Shown piece by piece: positions 8,259 to 16,852 of a stretch of 64,000 nucleotides of DNA. The notes under the pieces were generated by a model. The model was not told where the DNA came from and ran no database searches. It worked only from the letters and a program-made list of their open reading frames with translations. This DNA comes from Acinetobacter sp. ANC 7912 (GTDB lineage: Bacteria; Pseudomonadota; Gammaproteobacteria; Pseudomonadales; Moraxellaceae), in the NCBI RefSeq assembly GCF_039862785.1, contig NZ_CP156795.1:2480001-2544000 (forward strand). The letters run 5' to 3'. How positions within the stretch are numbered: position 1 is the first letter of the stretch; the number at the start of each line of letters is the position of its first letter. Made by a program: the position numbers and the translations under genes.

Positions 8259-8368
8259 GAACTGACCGGTTTATGATTCACTATCTTTTTAGGCTTTTTT
8301 CTGTCCGTTTTTTTAATATACTGCTTAAGTCAAGAATAAATGACTAAAACTCATACGGAGATACAACA

Positions 8369-9544
8369 ATGACTGACATTGTAATTGTCAATGGTGCACG
8401 TACAGCCATGGGCGGCTTTCAGGGAAGTTTATCAAGTGTTCCTGCACCAGAACTTGGTGCTGTGACTATCAAAGAAGCGATCGCTCGTGCAGGTTTACAG
8501 CCAACTGATATTGAAGAAGTCATTATGGGTTGTGTCCTTCCAGCGGGTTTAAAACAAGGCCCTGCCCGTCAAGCGATGCGTAAAGCAGGCTTACCCGATA
8601 GCACTGGTGCTGTGACCATCAACAAACTATGTGGTTCAGGAATGAAAGCCGTGATGCAGGCTGCGGACATGATTAAAGCGGGTTCTGCCAACATCGTGGT
8701 TGCTGGTGGTATGGAATCCATGAGTAATGCGCCATACCTGATACCTAAAGCACGTGGTGGTTTCCGTATGGGACATGGTGAAGTTAAAGATCATATGTTC
8801 CTGGATGGTCTGGAAGATGCTGAAACAGGTCGTCTGATGGGTTCATTTGCTCAGGACATGGCCAACCAGAAAGGCTATACCCGTGAACAGATGGATGATT
8901 TTGCGATTCGTTCATTAAAACGTGCCCTAACTGCAGTCAATGAAGGCTACTTCGCTGATGAAATCGTGCCAGTCACTGTCTCTACCCGCAAAGGTGATGT
9001 GGTAGTTGATAAAGACGAACAGCCATTCAATGCCAATATTGAAAAAATTCCTACCCTTCGTCCGGCATTTGCTAAAGACGGCACCATTACCGCTGCCAAT
9101 GCCAGCTCGATCTCAGACGGTGCTTCTGCTCTTGTGTTGACTTCAAGCGATAACGCAGCAGCTAAAGGTCTAGCACCTTTGGCTAAAATCATTGCCTATG
9201 CATCAAACTCCCAGCATCCATCTGAATTTACCATTGCGCCAGTCGGTGCGATTCAGAAAGTTCTGAATAAAACTGGCTGGAAAGCTGAAGACGTGGATCT
9301 TTGGGAAATCAATGAAGCTTTTGCCATGGTCACTATGTGTCCAATGGATGAGTTCAAGCTGGATCCAGAAAAAGTCAACATTAACGGTGGTGCATGTGCA
9401 CTGGGTCACCCGGTTGGTTCTACCGGTTCACGTATCATTCTGACTCTGATCCATGCCCTAAAACGTACTGGTGGTAAACGCGGTATTGCTGCACTATGTA
9501 TCGGTGGTGGTGAAGCAACAGCGATTGCAATTGAACTAATCTAA
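8369..9544 (+). CDS. Acetyl-CoA C-acetyltransferase (thiolase)
   Basis: 391 residues, the standard length of a biosynthetic/degradative thiolase of the AtoB/PhaA type. It joins two acetyl-CoA or cleaves acetoacetyl-CoA in the cytoplasm. The nucleophile is Cys88 in NKLCGSGMK. The NEAFA motif, the active-site histidine in GGACALGHPVGS and the second cysteine in LCIGGGEA are all present. It forms a single-gene unit ending in a terminator. Family knowledge does not let me separate a role in ketone/short-chain degradation from one in polyhydroxybutyrate or leucine pathways. Confidence 0.9.
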   Translation: MTDIVIVNGARTAMGGFQGSLSSVPAPELGAVTIKEAIARAGLQPTDIEEVIMGCVLPAGLKQGPARQAMRKAGLPDSTGAVTINKLCGSGMKAVMQAADMIKAGSANIVVAGGMESMSNAPYLIPKARGGFRMGHGEVKDHMFLDGLEDAETGRLMGSFAQDMANQKGYTREQMDDFAIRSLKRALTAVNEGYFADEIVPVTVSTRKGDVVVDKDEQPFNANIEKIPTLRPAFAKDGTITAANASSISDGASALVLTSSDNAAAKGLAPLAKIIAYASNSQHPSEFTIAPVGAIQKVLNKTGWKAEDVDLWEINEAFAMVTMCPMDEFKLDPEKVNINGGACALGHPVGSTGSRIILTLIHALKRTGGKRGIAALCIGGGEATAIAIELI

Positions 9545-9569
9545 TTCAAACAGAAATTTGCTATAAGAA

Positions 9570-9600
9570 AGAGAGCTTTGTTAGCTCTCTTTTTATTTTT
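9570..9600 (+). terminator. Terminator of the acetyl-CoA acetyltransferase gene
   Basis: AGAGAGCT (9570-9577) pairs with AGCTCTCT (9583-9590) around TTGTT and is followed by a T tract. Confidence 0.85.
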
Positions 9601-9710
9601 AGCGAATTAAGAAATTTCACTGTAAAAATGATTTAAAACAGCCTATTAAAATTAGTCTTTACTGATTCTTTCGCTAGTCGTTTCATACTTTTATCCCTTT
9701 AGCCGTAAAA

Positions 9711-9730
9711 CCTCGCCCTTCAGGGCGGGG
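9711..9730. repeat. Left-end subterminal hairpin of the IS605 element
   Basis: CCTCGCCC pairs with GGGCGGGG (8 bp with one G-T pair) around a TTCA tetraloop. Such imperfect hairpins are the recognition structure for single-strand cleavage by TnpA. Confidence 0.7.
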
Positions 9731-9740
9731 ATATAAGGCT

Positions 9741-9781
9741 GCAATCCGCTAGTCCCCCTTGTGGGGATTAGCTAGGATTGC
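9741..9781. repeat. Second, longer hairpin at the tnpA 3' end
   Basis: GCAATCC (9741-9747) pairs with GGATTGC (9775-9781). Inside it, CTA-TCCCC pairs with GGGGA-TAG around a small loop, giving a nested imperfect stem that ends at the tnpA stop codon. It may be a transcription stop for tnpA, or part of the left end. Confidence 0.55.
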
Positions 9782-10194
9782 TAATGCGGTGTTTGCTGTT
9801 GTTGGATATATTGTTTAATAATCCCAATGGGAGCACCTCCACACGATGCAGCGAAATAACTAGGCGACCACAAAGCATTCCCCCATAATTTGTTTTTAAT
9901 TTCAGGGTGTTTAGTTCTTAAAATACGACTAGATGCACCTTTTAGGCTGTTAACCAAGCTAGAAATAGCTACTTTTGGTGGATAGTTCACAAGTAAATGA
10001 ACATGATCATGCTCACCATCAAATTCTACCAACTTAGCTTCAAAGTCTAAGCAAATGCGCTTGAATACTTCATTCATAGTTTCGAGCATAGCTTTGGTAA
10101 AAACATCTCTACGATATTTAGCCACAAAGACTAAATGAACGTGCATATTAAAAACACAGTGACGACCTGTTCTAATCTCTTGACTATTATCCAT
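9781..10194 (-). CDS. tnpA: IS200/IS605-family Y1 transposase TnpA
   Basis: 137 residues, the full length for this family. The HUH metal-binding motif is H64-V-H66 within GEHDHVHLLV. The catalytic tyrosine is Y129 in GIIKQYIQQQ. TnpA cuts and rejoins single-stranded element ends through a 5'-phosphotyrosine link, moving on the lagging-strand template. I use the ATG at 10194 (MDNSQEIRTGRHCVFNMHVH), where family homology begins, instead of an in-frame GTG at 10224 that would overlap tnpB. The divergent tnpB start lies 20 bp away, so their promoters must sit inside each other's coding sequences. Confidence 0.93.
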   Translation of the reverse strand: MDNSQEIRTGRHCVFNMHVHLVFVAKYRRDVFTKAMLETMNEVFKRICLDFEAKLVEFDGEHDHVHLLVNYPPKVAISSLVNSLKGASSRILRTKHPEIKNKLWGNALWSPSYFAASCGGAPIGIIKQYIQQQQTPH

Positions 10195-10214
10195 AGACCA
10201 AATATATTTTAGTG

Positions 10215-11272
10215 ATGAAGACACTTAAATTACGCATAAAAGACAAACATTGCAAGGTGCTAGACCAATTGGCATCTGAAGTTAATTTTGTCTGGAACTA
10301 TGTCAATGATTTGTGTTTTAAACACTTGCAAAGAAAACAACAATTCTTTTCAGCTTACGATATTGCTAAATACACGAAAGGTACATCAAAAGAGTGCAAT
10401 TTGCACAGCCAAACCATACAGGCAGTTGCGGAAGAATTAGTTACTCGAAGAAAGCAATTTAAAAAAGCCAAGCTAAAATGGCGTGTCAGTAACAAAAAAA
10501 TGCTAGACGTTCTCTCGGTTGGATTCCATTTAAAAAAGTGGCGGTGAAATATGCCGATGGGTATGTCCAATACGGCAAGCATCAATTCAAGCTATGGGAC
10601 AGTTACGGACTAAGTAAATACAATGTTAAAACAGGCTCGTTTGTCGAGGATAGCCGAGGGCGTTGGTATGTATGTCTTGTGGTTGATTCAATTAAAACAG
10701 AGAAAACCACCGCTAAAACCTCAATTGGCATTGATCTAGGACTCAAAGACCTTGCGACTTGCTCAGATGGTGTAAAGTTCAAAGCGCCTAAAATCTATCG
10801 TCAATATGAACAAAAACTTGGTATTGCTCAAAGAGCAAGAAATAAAAAACGTGTCAAAGCGATTCATGCCAAGATCAAAAATCTACGTCAAAATATGCTG
10901 CATCAATTCAGTCATAAACTGGTGAATGAACATGCAGCCATCTTCGTTGGTAATGTGAATGCCAAAGCATTGGCACAGACAAAATTAGCTAAGTCTGTAC
11001 TCGATGCAGGTTGGACGACCTTAAGAACCATGCTCAAGTATAAATGCGAGAACGCAGGGGTATGGTATGAAGAAGTCAATGAAGCCTATACCACCCAAAC
11101 TTGCTCGTGCTGCGGCTCACGCTCCAGTAGTCTGAAAGGTAGAGCAGGACTTGGAATAAGAGAATGGCAGTGTGTGGAGTGCGGTACATTCCACGATAGA
11201 GATATAAACTCAGCACTGAATATTCTTGCGCTCGGACATGGGCGTCTCGCAGGAGGAATCTCCGTCCTTTAG
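10215..11272 (+). pseudogene. tnpB: TnpB RNA-guided nuclease, frameshifted at an A7 run
   Basis: Two overlapping frames together encode one TnpB of about 352 residues. The first (10215-10547) has the N-terminal wedge/HTH part. The second, entered near 10500 and open to 11272, carries the RuvC-like nuclease: DLGLKDLAT (first Asp), a zinc ribbon CSCCG...CVECG, and HDRDINSAL (last Asp). One base is missing in the run of seven A at 10494-10500. With eight A, or a -1 slip, the protein reads N-A-R-R-S-L-G-W-I-P-F-K-K, the usual family sequence. It could be a broken gene, a sequencing error, or a gene decoded by slippage. The RuvC-II glutamate is not at its usual place (IFVGNVNAKAL). TnpB cuts DNA guided by an RNA from the element's right end. 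Confidence 0.85.
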
Positions 11273-11289
11273 GTCGGAGAGGATGTCAA
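11230..11289 (+). ncRNA. Predicted omega-RNA scaffold at the IS605 right end
   Basis: In TnpB systems the guide-RNA scaffold spans the 3' end of tnpB and the right end, and the guide is the flanking DNA just beyond. Here a hairpin CTCCG-T-CC/GG-T-CGGAG (11260-11279) overlaps the tnpB stop codon and lies directly before GATGTCAA. The extent is inferred and the 5' end is unknown. The guide would be the 16-20 nt from about 11290. Confidence 0.45.
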
Positions 11290-11397
11290 ATAAGTAGTCA
11301 TAGTTCCTGCTTACATATTCATAAAGCTTCTTGATCAATCTGATAACTCAATCAGGCGTAGATTAAGGAAGATAAAAAACAAAAACAGGACACTGTC

Positions 11398-11853
11398 ATG
11401 CGTTTCAATCACTATCTGAATTTCCAAGGTGAAACCGAAGCCGCCTTTACCTTTTATCGTTCAATCTTTGGTGGTGAATTTTCCAGTCTAACCCGCTATG
11501 GAGATATGCCTGCACAAGAAGGACTGGATCTATCCGAAACGGAAAAAAGTCTGATCCTGCATGTTGCCCTTCCCATCAATGAATATACCGAATTGATGGG
11601 TTCGGATGTGAATGACAAATTATGTACACCGAATACGCCAGCTTTTGTGAAAGGCAGCAATCACTTTATTGCAATTATTTTGAGTGCCAGCGAACAGGTA
11701 GAAGCACAACGACTATTTGAAGCTTTATCAGTAAAAGGCAAAGTGGAAATGCCGCTGGAAAAAACTTTTTGGGGTGCTCTTTATGCAGCGTTTACCGATC
11801 AGTTTGGCGTGCAGTGGATGATTAACTGCTTATTGGAAGAACATACAATCTAA
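11398..11853 (+). CDS. VOC-superfamily protein, PhnB/YjdN-like
   Basis: 151 residues with the vicinal-oxygen-chelate fold typical of the PhnB-like (DUF1338/3-demethylubiquinone-9-methyltransferase-like) family. The start is RFNHYLNFQGETEAAFTFY, followed by RSIFGGEF. The end is WGALYAAFTDQFGVQWMINC, which is near-diagnostic of the group. These proteins are dimeric metal- or ligand-binding modules, and the physiological substrate is not known. The gene is single, downstream of the IS605 element, with its own terminator. AACAGGAC precedes the ATG as a plausible ribosome-binding site. Confidence 0.82.
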   Translation: MRFNHYLNFQGETEAAFTFYRSIFGGEFSSLTRYGDMPAQEGLDLSETEKSLILHVALPINEYTELMGSDVNDKLCTPNTPAFVKGSNHFIAIILSASEQVEAQRLFEALSVKGKVEMPLEKTFWGALYAAFTDQFGVQWMINCLLEEHTI

Positions 11854-11866
11854 TTTTCAGCAATAA

Positions 11867-11892
11867 AAAAGCCTCCCGATGGAGGCTTTTTT
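11867..11892. terminator. Bidirectional terminator between the VOC and DUF934 genes
   Basis: AAAAGCCTCC (11867-11876) pairs with GGAGGCTTTT (11881-11890) around CGAT, with A and T runs outside. It serves the two convergent transcripts. Confidence 0.88.
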
Positions 11893-11904
11893 ACTCAAGG
11901 CTGC

Positions 11905-12390
11905 TTAAGCCCCAGTTTGGTAATTCGCTTGAGGCACGGCAGTCGATGCTTGATAAGGACGAGTAAAGTCATTCAGCCCCGCTGCTGCTTCCTGAATGTC
12001 TTTGCCTTCTTTAATCACAAATGTATCAAAGCCGGAACGTTTCATGTAGTTCAGTACATCTTTGAACACGTCACCAGTCGCACGCAGTTCACCCTGGAAA
12101 CCTTGACGGCGCAGTAATGCGGCAAATGAATAGCCACGGCCATCATTAAAACCAGCAAACTCGATGAAAATCGCATCCAGTTGATCCAGCGGAAATTCAT
12201 TGGTTTCAGGTGAAGCATCAACAGTCAAGTACAATGCTTTTTTACCAGTGATGTTTGGCAACTGATCCAGTTGATCAACAGTCAGAACCACATCACCTTG
12301 TGGCAATACGCCGTCTTCACCAATCAGCTGGTAAGTATTGTGTGCAATCGTGCCATCTTTAGAGAGCACTTGTAGTGCGGTATTAAGCAT
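11905..12390 (-). CDS. DUF934 protein, sulfite-reductase partner
   Basis: 161 residues of the DUF934 (YP_RS-type oxidoreductase-associated) family. It shows LDQLDAIFIEFAGFNDGRGYSFAALLRRQGFQGELRATGDVFKDVL, of which FNDGRGYS-AxLLR is the family signature. These proteins are nearly always encoded with the sulfite reductase hemoprotein and are assumed to help sulfate assimilation, perhaps with electron delivery. No biochemical role is established that I know of. The ATG at 12390 overlaps the last 8 nt of the upstream reductase gene, which implies translational coupling. Confidence 0.85.
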   Translation of the reverse strand: MLNTALQVLSKDGTIAHNTYQLIGEDGVLPQGDVVLTVDQLDQLPNITGKKALYLTVDASPETNEFPLDQLDAIFIEFAGFNDGRGYSFAALLRRQGFQGELRATGDVFKDVLNYMKRSGFDTFVIKEGKDIQEAAAGLNDFTRPYQASTAVPQANYQTGA

Positions 12391-14026
12391 ATGCACGCTC
12401 CTTGAATGGTTGAATGCCAACACGGCGGTAAGTATCGATGAACTCTTCACCTTCCTGACGCAGGTCAAGATAAGTATTCAGGATTTCTTCGATAATATCT
12501 GGAACCACTTCAGCAGCAAATGATGGGCCAAGAATATCACCAATCGATGCATCATGATCCGCATTACCACCTAATGTGATTTGGTAGAACTCAGCACCTT
12601 TTTTATCCACACCCAAGATACCGATATTACCGACATGGTGATGACCACACGCATTCATACAGCCTGAAATGTTCAGGTCGATTTTGCCAAGGTTATAAAT
12701 GGTATCCAGATCATCAAAACGGCGTGAAATCGCTTCAGAAATTGGAATCGATTTCGCATTTGCCAATGAACAGAAGTCACCGCCTGGGCAGCAGATAATA
12801 TCCGTCAAGAAACCGATATGTGCACGTGCCAGGTTATGCTGATCCAGAGTCTGCCACAATTCGAATAGGTCTTTTTGTGGTACATCAACAAGCGCAATGT
12901 TTTGCTCATGTGTAGTACGCAGTTCACCGAAGGTGTACTTGTCTGCAAGATCTGCAATCAGGTTCATCTCTTCAGTTGTTACATCACCAGGTGCTACACC
13001 CGCACGTTTCAAAGAAATCGTTACGATGCGGTAACCTTTCACTTTATGTGCATTGGTATTGATGTTGAACCATTGCTTGAATTTTGAATACTGCGCAAAG
13101 AGCTCAGTGAAGTCTTCATCTGCATAATCCTGATAATCAAATGGTGTGAAGTTCTCATCCATTTTCTTCAGGGTTTCAGCATCGATTTTCAGTGTTTTAA
13201 TCGTATGCGCAAATTCAGCTTCAACTTTCTCTGCAAATACTTCTGGTGTTAATGCTTTTACCAAAATCTTGATACGCGCTTTATATTTGTTGTCACGACG
13301 ACCATGCAGGTTATAAACACGCAGTACCGCTTCAAGATAAGCAATCAGGTCTTCACGAGGCAACCATTCACGGATTACTGAACCGATGATTGGGGTACGG
13401 CCCAGACCACCACCGACTTTGATCTTGTAACCGATCTCACCTGCTGCATTTTTCACGATATACACACCGATATCGTGGAATGAAGTCGCAGCACGATCCA
13501 CTTCTTCAAGTGCAGAAACTGCAATCTTGAACTTACGTGGCAGGAAAGCAAATTCAGGGTGGAAAGTTGACCACTGACGGATCAATTCACAAGTCGGGCG
13601 AGGATCTGCAATTTCACCTGCAACCACACCGGCATACTGGTCAGTTGTAGTGTTACGGATACAGTTACCTGAAGTCTGGATCGCATGCATTTGTACTGAT
13701 GCCAGCTCTTGCAGCATGTCTGGTACATTTTCCAATGCAGGCCAGTTGAACTGGATATTCTGACGGGTTGAAACGTGTGCATAGCCACGGTCATATTCTT
13801 TTGCCAACTCCGCCACTTTACGAAGCTGTTTAGAATTCATTAGTCCATAAGGCACCGCGATACGCAACATTGGTGCATAACGTTGGACATATAAACCATT
13901 TTGAAGACGGAGCGGACGGTATTCATCTTCAGTGAGTTTGCCCGCTAGGTAACGTTCCGTCTGGTCACGGAACTGTGCAACACGTTCATTAATCAGTTGC
14001 TGATCGAAATCAGTATATAAATACAT
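12383..14026 (-). CDS. cysI: Sulfite/nitrite reductase hemoprotein (siroheme, 4Fe-4S)
   Basis: 547 residues with the duplicated ferredoxin-like half-domains of sulfite/nitrite reductases. The cluster/siroheme cysteines are C413-x5-C419 (CCPGGDFC) and C456-x3-C460 (SGCMNAC), followed by GHHHVGNIGILGV. It reduces sulfite to sulfide for cysteine synthesis. The coupled DUF934 gene supports the sulfite role over nitrite. No flavoprotein subunit is next to it, as is usual when a ferredoxin- or FprA-type donor is used. It starts at the ATG at 14026, with MYLYTDFDQQLINERVAQFRDQ typical of the family. The upstream 254 bp hold a long inverted repeat. Confidence 0.92.
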   Translation of the reverse strand: MYLYTDFDQQLINERVAQFRDQTERYLAGKLTEDEYRPLRLQNGLYVQRYAPMLRIAVPYGLMNSKQLRKVAELAKEYDRGYAHVSTRQNIQFNWPALENVPDMLQELASVQMHAIQTSGNCIRNTTTDQYAGVVAGEIADPRPTCELIRQWSTFHPEFAFLPRKFKIAVSALEEVDRAATSFHDIGVYIVKNAAGEIGYKIKVGGGLGRTPIIGSVIREWLPREDLIAYLEAVLRVYNLHGRRDNKYKARIKILVKALTPEVFAEKVEAEFAHTIKTLKIDAETLKKMDENFTPFDYQDYADEDFTELFAQYSKFKQWFNINTNAHKVKGYRIVTISLKRAGVAPGDVTTEEMNLIADLADKYTFGELRTTHEQNIALVDVPQKDLFELWQTLDQHNLARAHIGFLTDIICCPGGDFCSLANAKSIPISEAISRRFDDLDTIYNLGKIDLNISGCMNACGHHHVGNIGILGVDKKGAEFYQITLGGNADHDASIGDILGPSFAAEVVPDIIEEILNTYLDLRQEGEEFIDTYRRVGIQPFKERAYA

Positions 14027-14081
14027 GGCGTACAGCTAGTAGTTTCTATTATATCGACCGCAAGAATAACGAGATTGAATC

Positions 14082-14129
14082 TATCAATAAAATGCTTTTT
14101 ATACATATTTTATAGCGGTTTTATTGATA
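14082..14129. repeat. 11-bp inverted repeat upstream of sulfite reductase
   Basis: TATCAATAAAA (14082-14092) and TTTTATTGATA (14119-14129) are perfect inverted copies, 26 bp apart, about 55-100 bp upstream of the reductase start. It is a plausible operator or looped binding site. The LysR-type regulator CysB would be the obvious candidate, but I cannot match its consensus. Confidence 0.4.
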
Positions 14130-14280
14130 AGCCTATAGGAATTTCAGTGATATAAAGGCTTTGCGCAACAAAACCATTATTCCAGCAATAATAATTAATT
14201 TTTCACTTCTTTAGCATTTATTTTCATATAAAGACTTTTTGCTACTGCTTGATAAATAAACATATAAAAGAAGGCTTTTC

Positions 14281-15402
14281 TTACCAGTCTTTAGTTTCAC
14301 CTAGTGCTTGTCCAATAAATTCATAACGTGAACTGGAACGTGAAAACTTGATGGGACAGGCCAGCTGAGGTTCGGTCTCCTGCTCTCCTGACTTCACTGG
14401 TACCTTCACTACCCAACCGCGTTCTTGGGCTAGCTGTGAATGTAAAGCTTCGTCCAGTTGCAACACGGGTTCGACACAGACATCCAAGCTGGAAAATATA
14501 GTCTGCCACTCAGCTAAAGTCTTACTGCCAATTTTCTGCTGGATCGCCGCTTTAACTTCTGCCCGATCCTGTGCATCCATAGACATACCTTTTTCTAGCA
14601 GGATCGGTAGCTCCAATGCTTGTGCCAGACCCTGCATAAATTGTGGCTCTAAACTGCCTACAGAAAGATAGCGACCATCTTGGGTATGGTAATAGTCATA
14701 AAAGGTTCCACCATTTAGATGACCCGACTCTGGCTGTGCATGCACACCACCCGCCAAACTGGCTGCTGCGGCCATATTGTTTAGAGTTACCGCGCAATCG
14801 GTCATGGAAATATCAATATATTGTCCCATGCCGCTACGTTGCCGTTCGATCACGGCTGCCAAAATGGCAATGATAGCATGCATAGAACCACCGGCGACAT
14901 CCGCCACCTGAATGCCAAACGGCGGTGGCCCGCCCTGCACCCGACCACTATGACCGGCAATGCCTGACAACGCCAGATAATTAATGTCGTGCCCAGCTTT
15001 ATCCTTATAGGAACCCGTTTGGCCATACCCGGTAATCGAACAATAGATCAGTCGTGGATTAATCTCAGCTAGGGTGGAATAATCCAATCCTAAACGTTGC
15101 ATCACACCAGGGCGGAATTGTTCTACGACAATGTCATAGTCCGAGATTTTGGCTTTGATTAATTCAAGGCTGTTTCGGTCTTTCAAATCTAATGCCACAG
15201 ATTGTTTATTACGATTCAAATAATTATGTGCAGTGGCCTGTCCGTGTGCATACGGTGGCACTAAACGCAACAAATCCGGTCGTGTCGGTGATTCAATATG
15301 CACAACTTCCGCACCGAGATCTGCCAAATACATGGTGGCAAAAGGACCAGGCAAAAGTGTAGAAAAATCCAGAACTTTCAATCCTTTCAGAGCATAAGAC
15401 AT
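14281..15402 (-). CDS. CaiB/BaiF-family alpha-methylacyl-CoA racemase
   Basis: 373 residues of the class III CoA-transferase/racemase fold. Family landmarks are LKGLKVLDFSTLLPGPFATM at the N-terminus, LGAEVVHIESP, NRNKQSVALDLK, the general base region SITGYGQTGSYKDKAGHDINYLALSG (His and Asp as in alpha-methylacyl-CoA racemases) and FYDYYHTQDGRYLSVGSLEPQF. The last two favour a 2-methylacyl-CoA racemase over a CoA transferase. It would interconvert R and S branched acyl-CoAs before beta-oxidation. It is divergent from an AraC regulator and close to a beta-oxidation operon, which fits a fatty or branched acid catabolic role. Confidence 0.85.
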   Translation of the reverse strand: MSYALKGLKVLDFSTLLPGPFATMYLADLGAEVVHIESPTRPDLLRLVPPYAHGQATAHNYLNRNKQSVALDLKDRNSLELIKAKISDYDIVVEQFRPGVMQRLGLDYSTLAEINPRLIYCSITGYGQTGSYKDKAGHDINYLALSGIAGHSGRVQGGPPPFGIQVADVAGGSMHAIIAILAAVIERQRSGMGQYIDISMTDCAVTLNNMAAAASLAGGVHAQPESGHLNGGTFYDYYHTQDGRYLSVGSLEPQFMQGLAQALELPILLEKGMSMDAQDRAEVKAAIQQKIGSKTLAEWQTIFSSLDVCVEPVLQLDEALHSQLAQERGWVVKVPVKSGEQETEPQLACPIKFSRSSSRYEFIGQALGETKDW

Positions 15403-15614
15403 TAGAATATTTACTCTATTTATGGTGGTTTTTTATTCATCTTAGAAACACAAATGCATAAAAACAATGTCATGTTCAGCCATTTACCTTGATCATTTCG
15501 GCAATTTAATATGTAACAAATGGCAAGTCAGATTTTGTAAATTGCCATTGATTTATTATTTTGTGTCAATTAGGTCAAGCATTAGTGAACATCAAAGAGA
15601 CTGAAGGTTTAAAC

Positions 15615-16625
15615 ATGAGTCGTGATACGATCAGTATCCATTTCGTCAACGCAGCACTCTACGGCGTGAAGCGTCTGGGTATGGATGTCGATACACTTTT
15701 GTCTCATGTGGGTATTGAAGCTGAGCTTCTGCATCAGCCAAAGGCACGTATCTCGCCAGAACAATATACCCGTTTTATCAAGATGCTCTGGATGGTAACT
15801 CAAGATGAGCATGTCGGCTTTGACAAACAGCCGCGCCGTCTCGGCACATTTGCCATTATGTGTCAGCTGATTATTCATGCCAAAACTCTGGGTGATGCGC
15901 TGGAGCTGTCCTCTCAGTTCTACAAGCTGTTCGGTGATGACTGGGCTGTGACCTTGGAACGTGACAAACATGAAGCACGTCTGGTGCCGCAAATTCCGAA
16001 AGACATGGACCCGGATCACTTCATTACTGAAAGTATGTTGATGATCTGGCATGGCTTGGCCTCATGGCTGATTGAACGCCGCCTGCCATTAGAACGTGTA
16101 CATTTTAACTATCCACGTCCAGATCATGCCGATGAATATGATGCGCTGTTCTTTGCACCGGTGATGCAGTTTGATATGCCACGGACTGAAATCACATTTG
16201 CAGCGGACTATTTAGACCTGCCAATCCGCCAGAATGAAGAAACCCTGGAAGAATTCCTGAAAGCTGCACCAGCACAGCTGTTGGTAAAATTCAAGAATAC
16301 CAACTCGCTGACTTCTCGTATTCGTGAAGTGCTGAAGAGCCAGATCGGAGAAGAAATGCCGACCCTGAATGATGTAGCATCCATGCTGTATCTATCGCCA
16401 CAAACTTTGCGTCGCCGTCTGGCTGCGGAAGGTAAAAGCTATCAGGGTGTGAAAGATGCGCTACGCCGAGATGCTGCAATTCACCTATTATTGAATCCAG
16501 ATCTGACGCTGGAAGATGTCGCACAACAAGTGGGTTTCAGTGAAACCAGTACCTTCCACCGTGCTTTCAAGAAATGGACCGGGGTTACTCCAGGTCTTTA
16601 TCGTCAGTTGCATGGTTACCATTAA
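15615..16625 (+). CDS. AraC-family transcriptional regulator
   Basis: 336 residues. The N-terminal two thirds is an 'arabinose-binding'-type ligand domain of the OruR/ArgR-like class (ISIHFVNAALYGVKRLG, GTFAIMCQLIIHAKTLGDAL). The C-terminal third is a double helix-turn-helix AraC DNA-binding domain (TLNDVASMLYLSPQTLRRRL; LTLEDVAQQVGFSETSTFHRAFKKWTGVTPGLYR). The ATG at 15615 is preceded by GAAGG with good spacing and is preferred to an in-frame TTG at 15561. Its position between a racemase and a thiolase/FadB operon suggests that it senses an acyl or related ligand and controls that operon. Confidence 0.88.
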   Translation: MSRDTISIHFVNAALYGVKRLGMDVDTLLSHVGIEAELLHQPKARISPEQYTRFIKMLWMVTQDEHVGFDKQPRRLGTFAIMCQLIIHAKTLGDALELSSQFYKLFGDDWAVTLERDKHEARLVPQIPKDMDPDHFITESMLMIWHGLASWLIERRLPLERVHFNYPRPDHADEYDALFFAPVMQFDMPRTEITFAADYLDLPIRQNEETLEEFLKAAPAQLLVKFKNTNSLTSRIREVLKSQIGEEMPTLNDVASMLYLSPQTLRRRLAAEGKSYQGVKDALRRDAAIHLLLNPDLTLEDVAQQVGFSETSTFHRAFKKWTGVTPGLYRQLHGYH

Positions 16626-16676
16626 GCCACAGCATCTTCATATTTAGCCTTCACACGAGTGCTAAATTCAAATATT

Positions 16677-16706
16677 GCCCAAGCTCCAGACTTGGGCGTT
16701 TTTTTT
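16677..16706 (+). terminator. Terminator of the AraC regulator gene
   Basis: GCCCAAG (16677-16683) pairs with CTTGGGC (16691-16697) around CTCCAGA and is followed by a T run. It isolates the regulator from the thiolase operon, which must have its own promoter in the following ~140 bp. Confidence 0.85.
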
Positions 16707-16852
16707 ATTTGAACATTTCTTTAAACCATCTCTTTTAATTGACCAGAATGCTCAAATGACCTGATCCGTTCTCGTCATTGCGCTCACCTCAAGAATCATT
16801 ACACTCAAATCATCAGAATAAATCATATTCCATCAATAAAAAGGGAAATGCT

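Larger units (their letters stand above)
9695..11289. mobile_element. IS200/IS605-family element with divergent tnpA and tnpB
   Basis: The element contains a Y1 HUH transposase (minus) and a TnpB nuclease gene (plus) whose starts are only 20 bp apart. Hairpins rather than inverted repeats mark its ends. The left boundary is set after a TTTAT pentamer (9690-9694), which would be the target/TAM. The right boundary is set at TCAA (11286-11289), the kind of right-end cleavage sequence seen in IS608-type elements. Both boundaries are inferred and could be off by several bases. tnpB carries a one-base frameshift. Confidence 0.75.
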
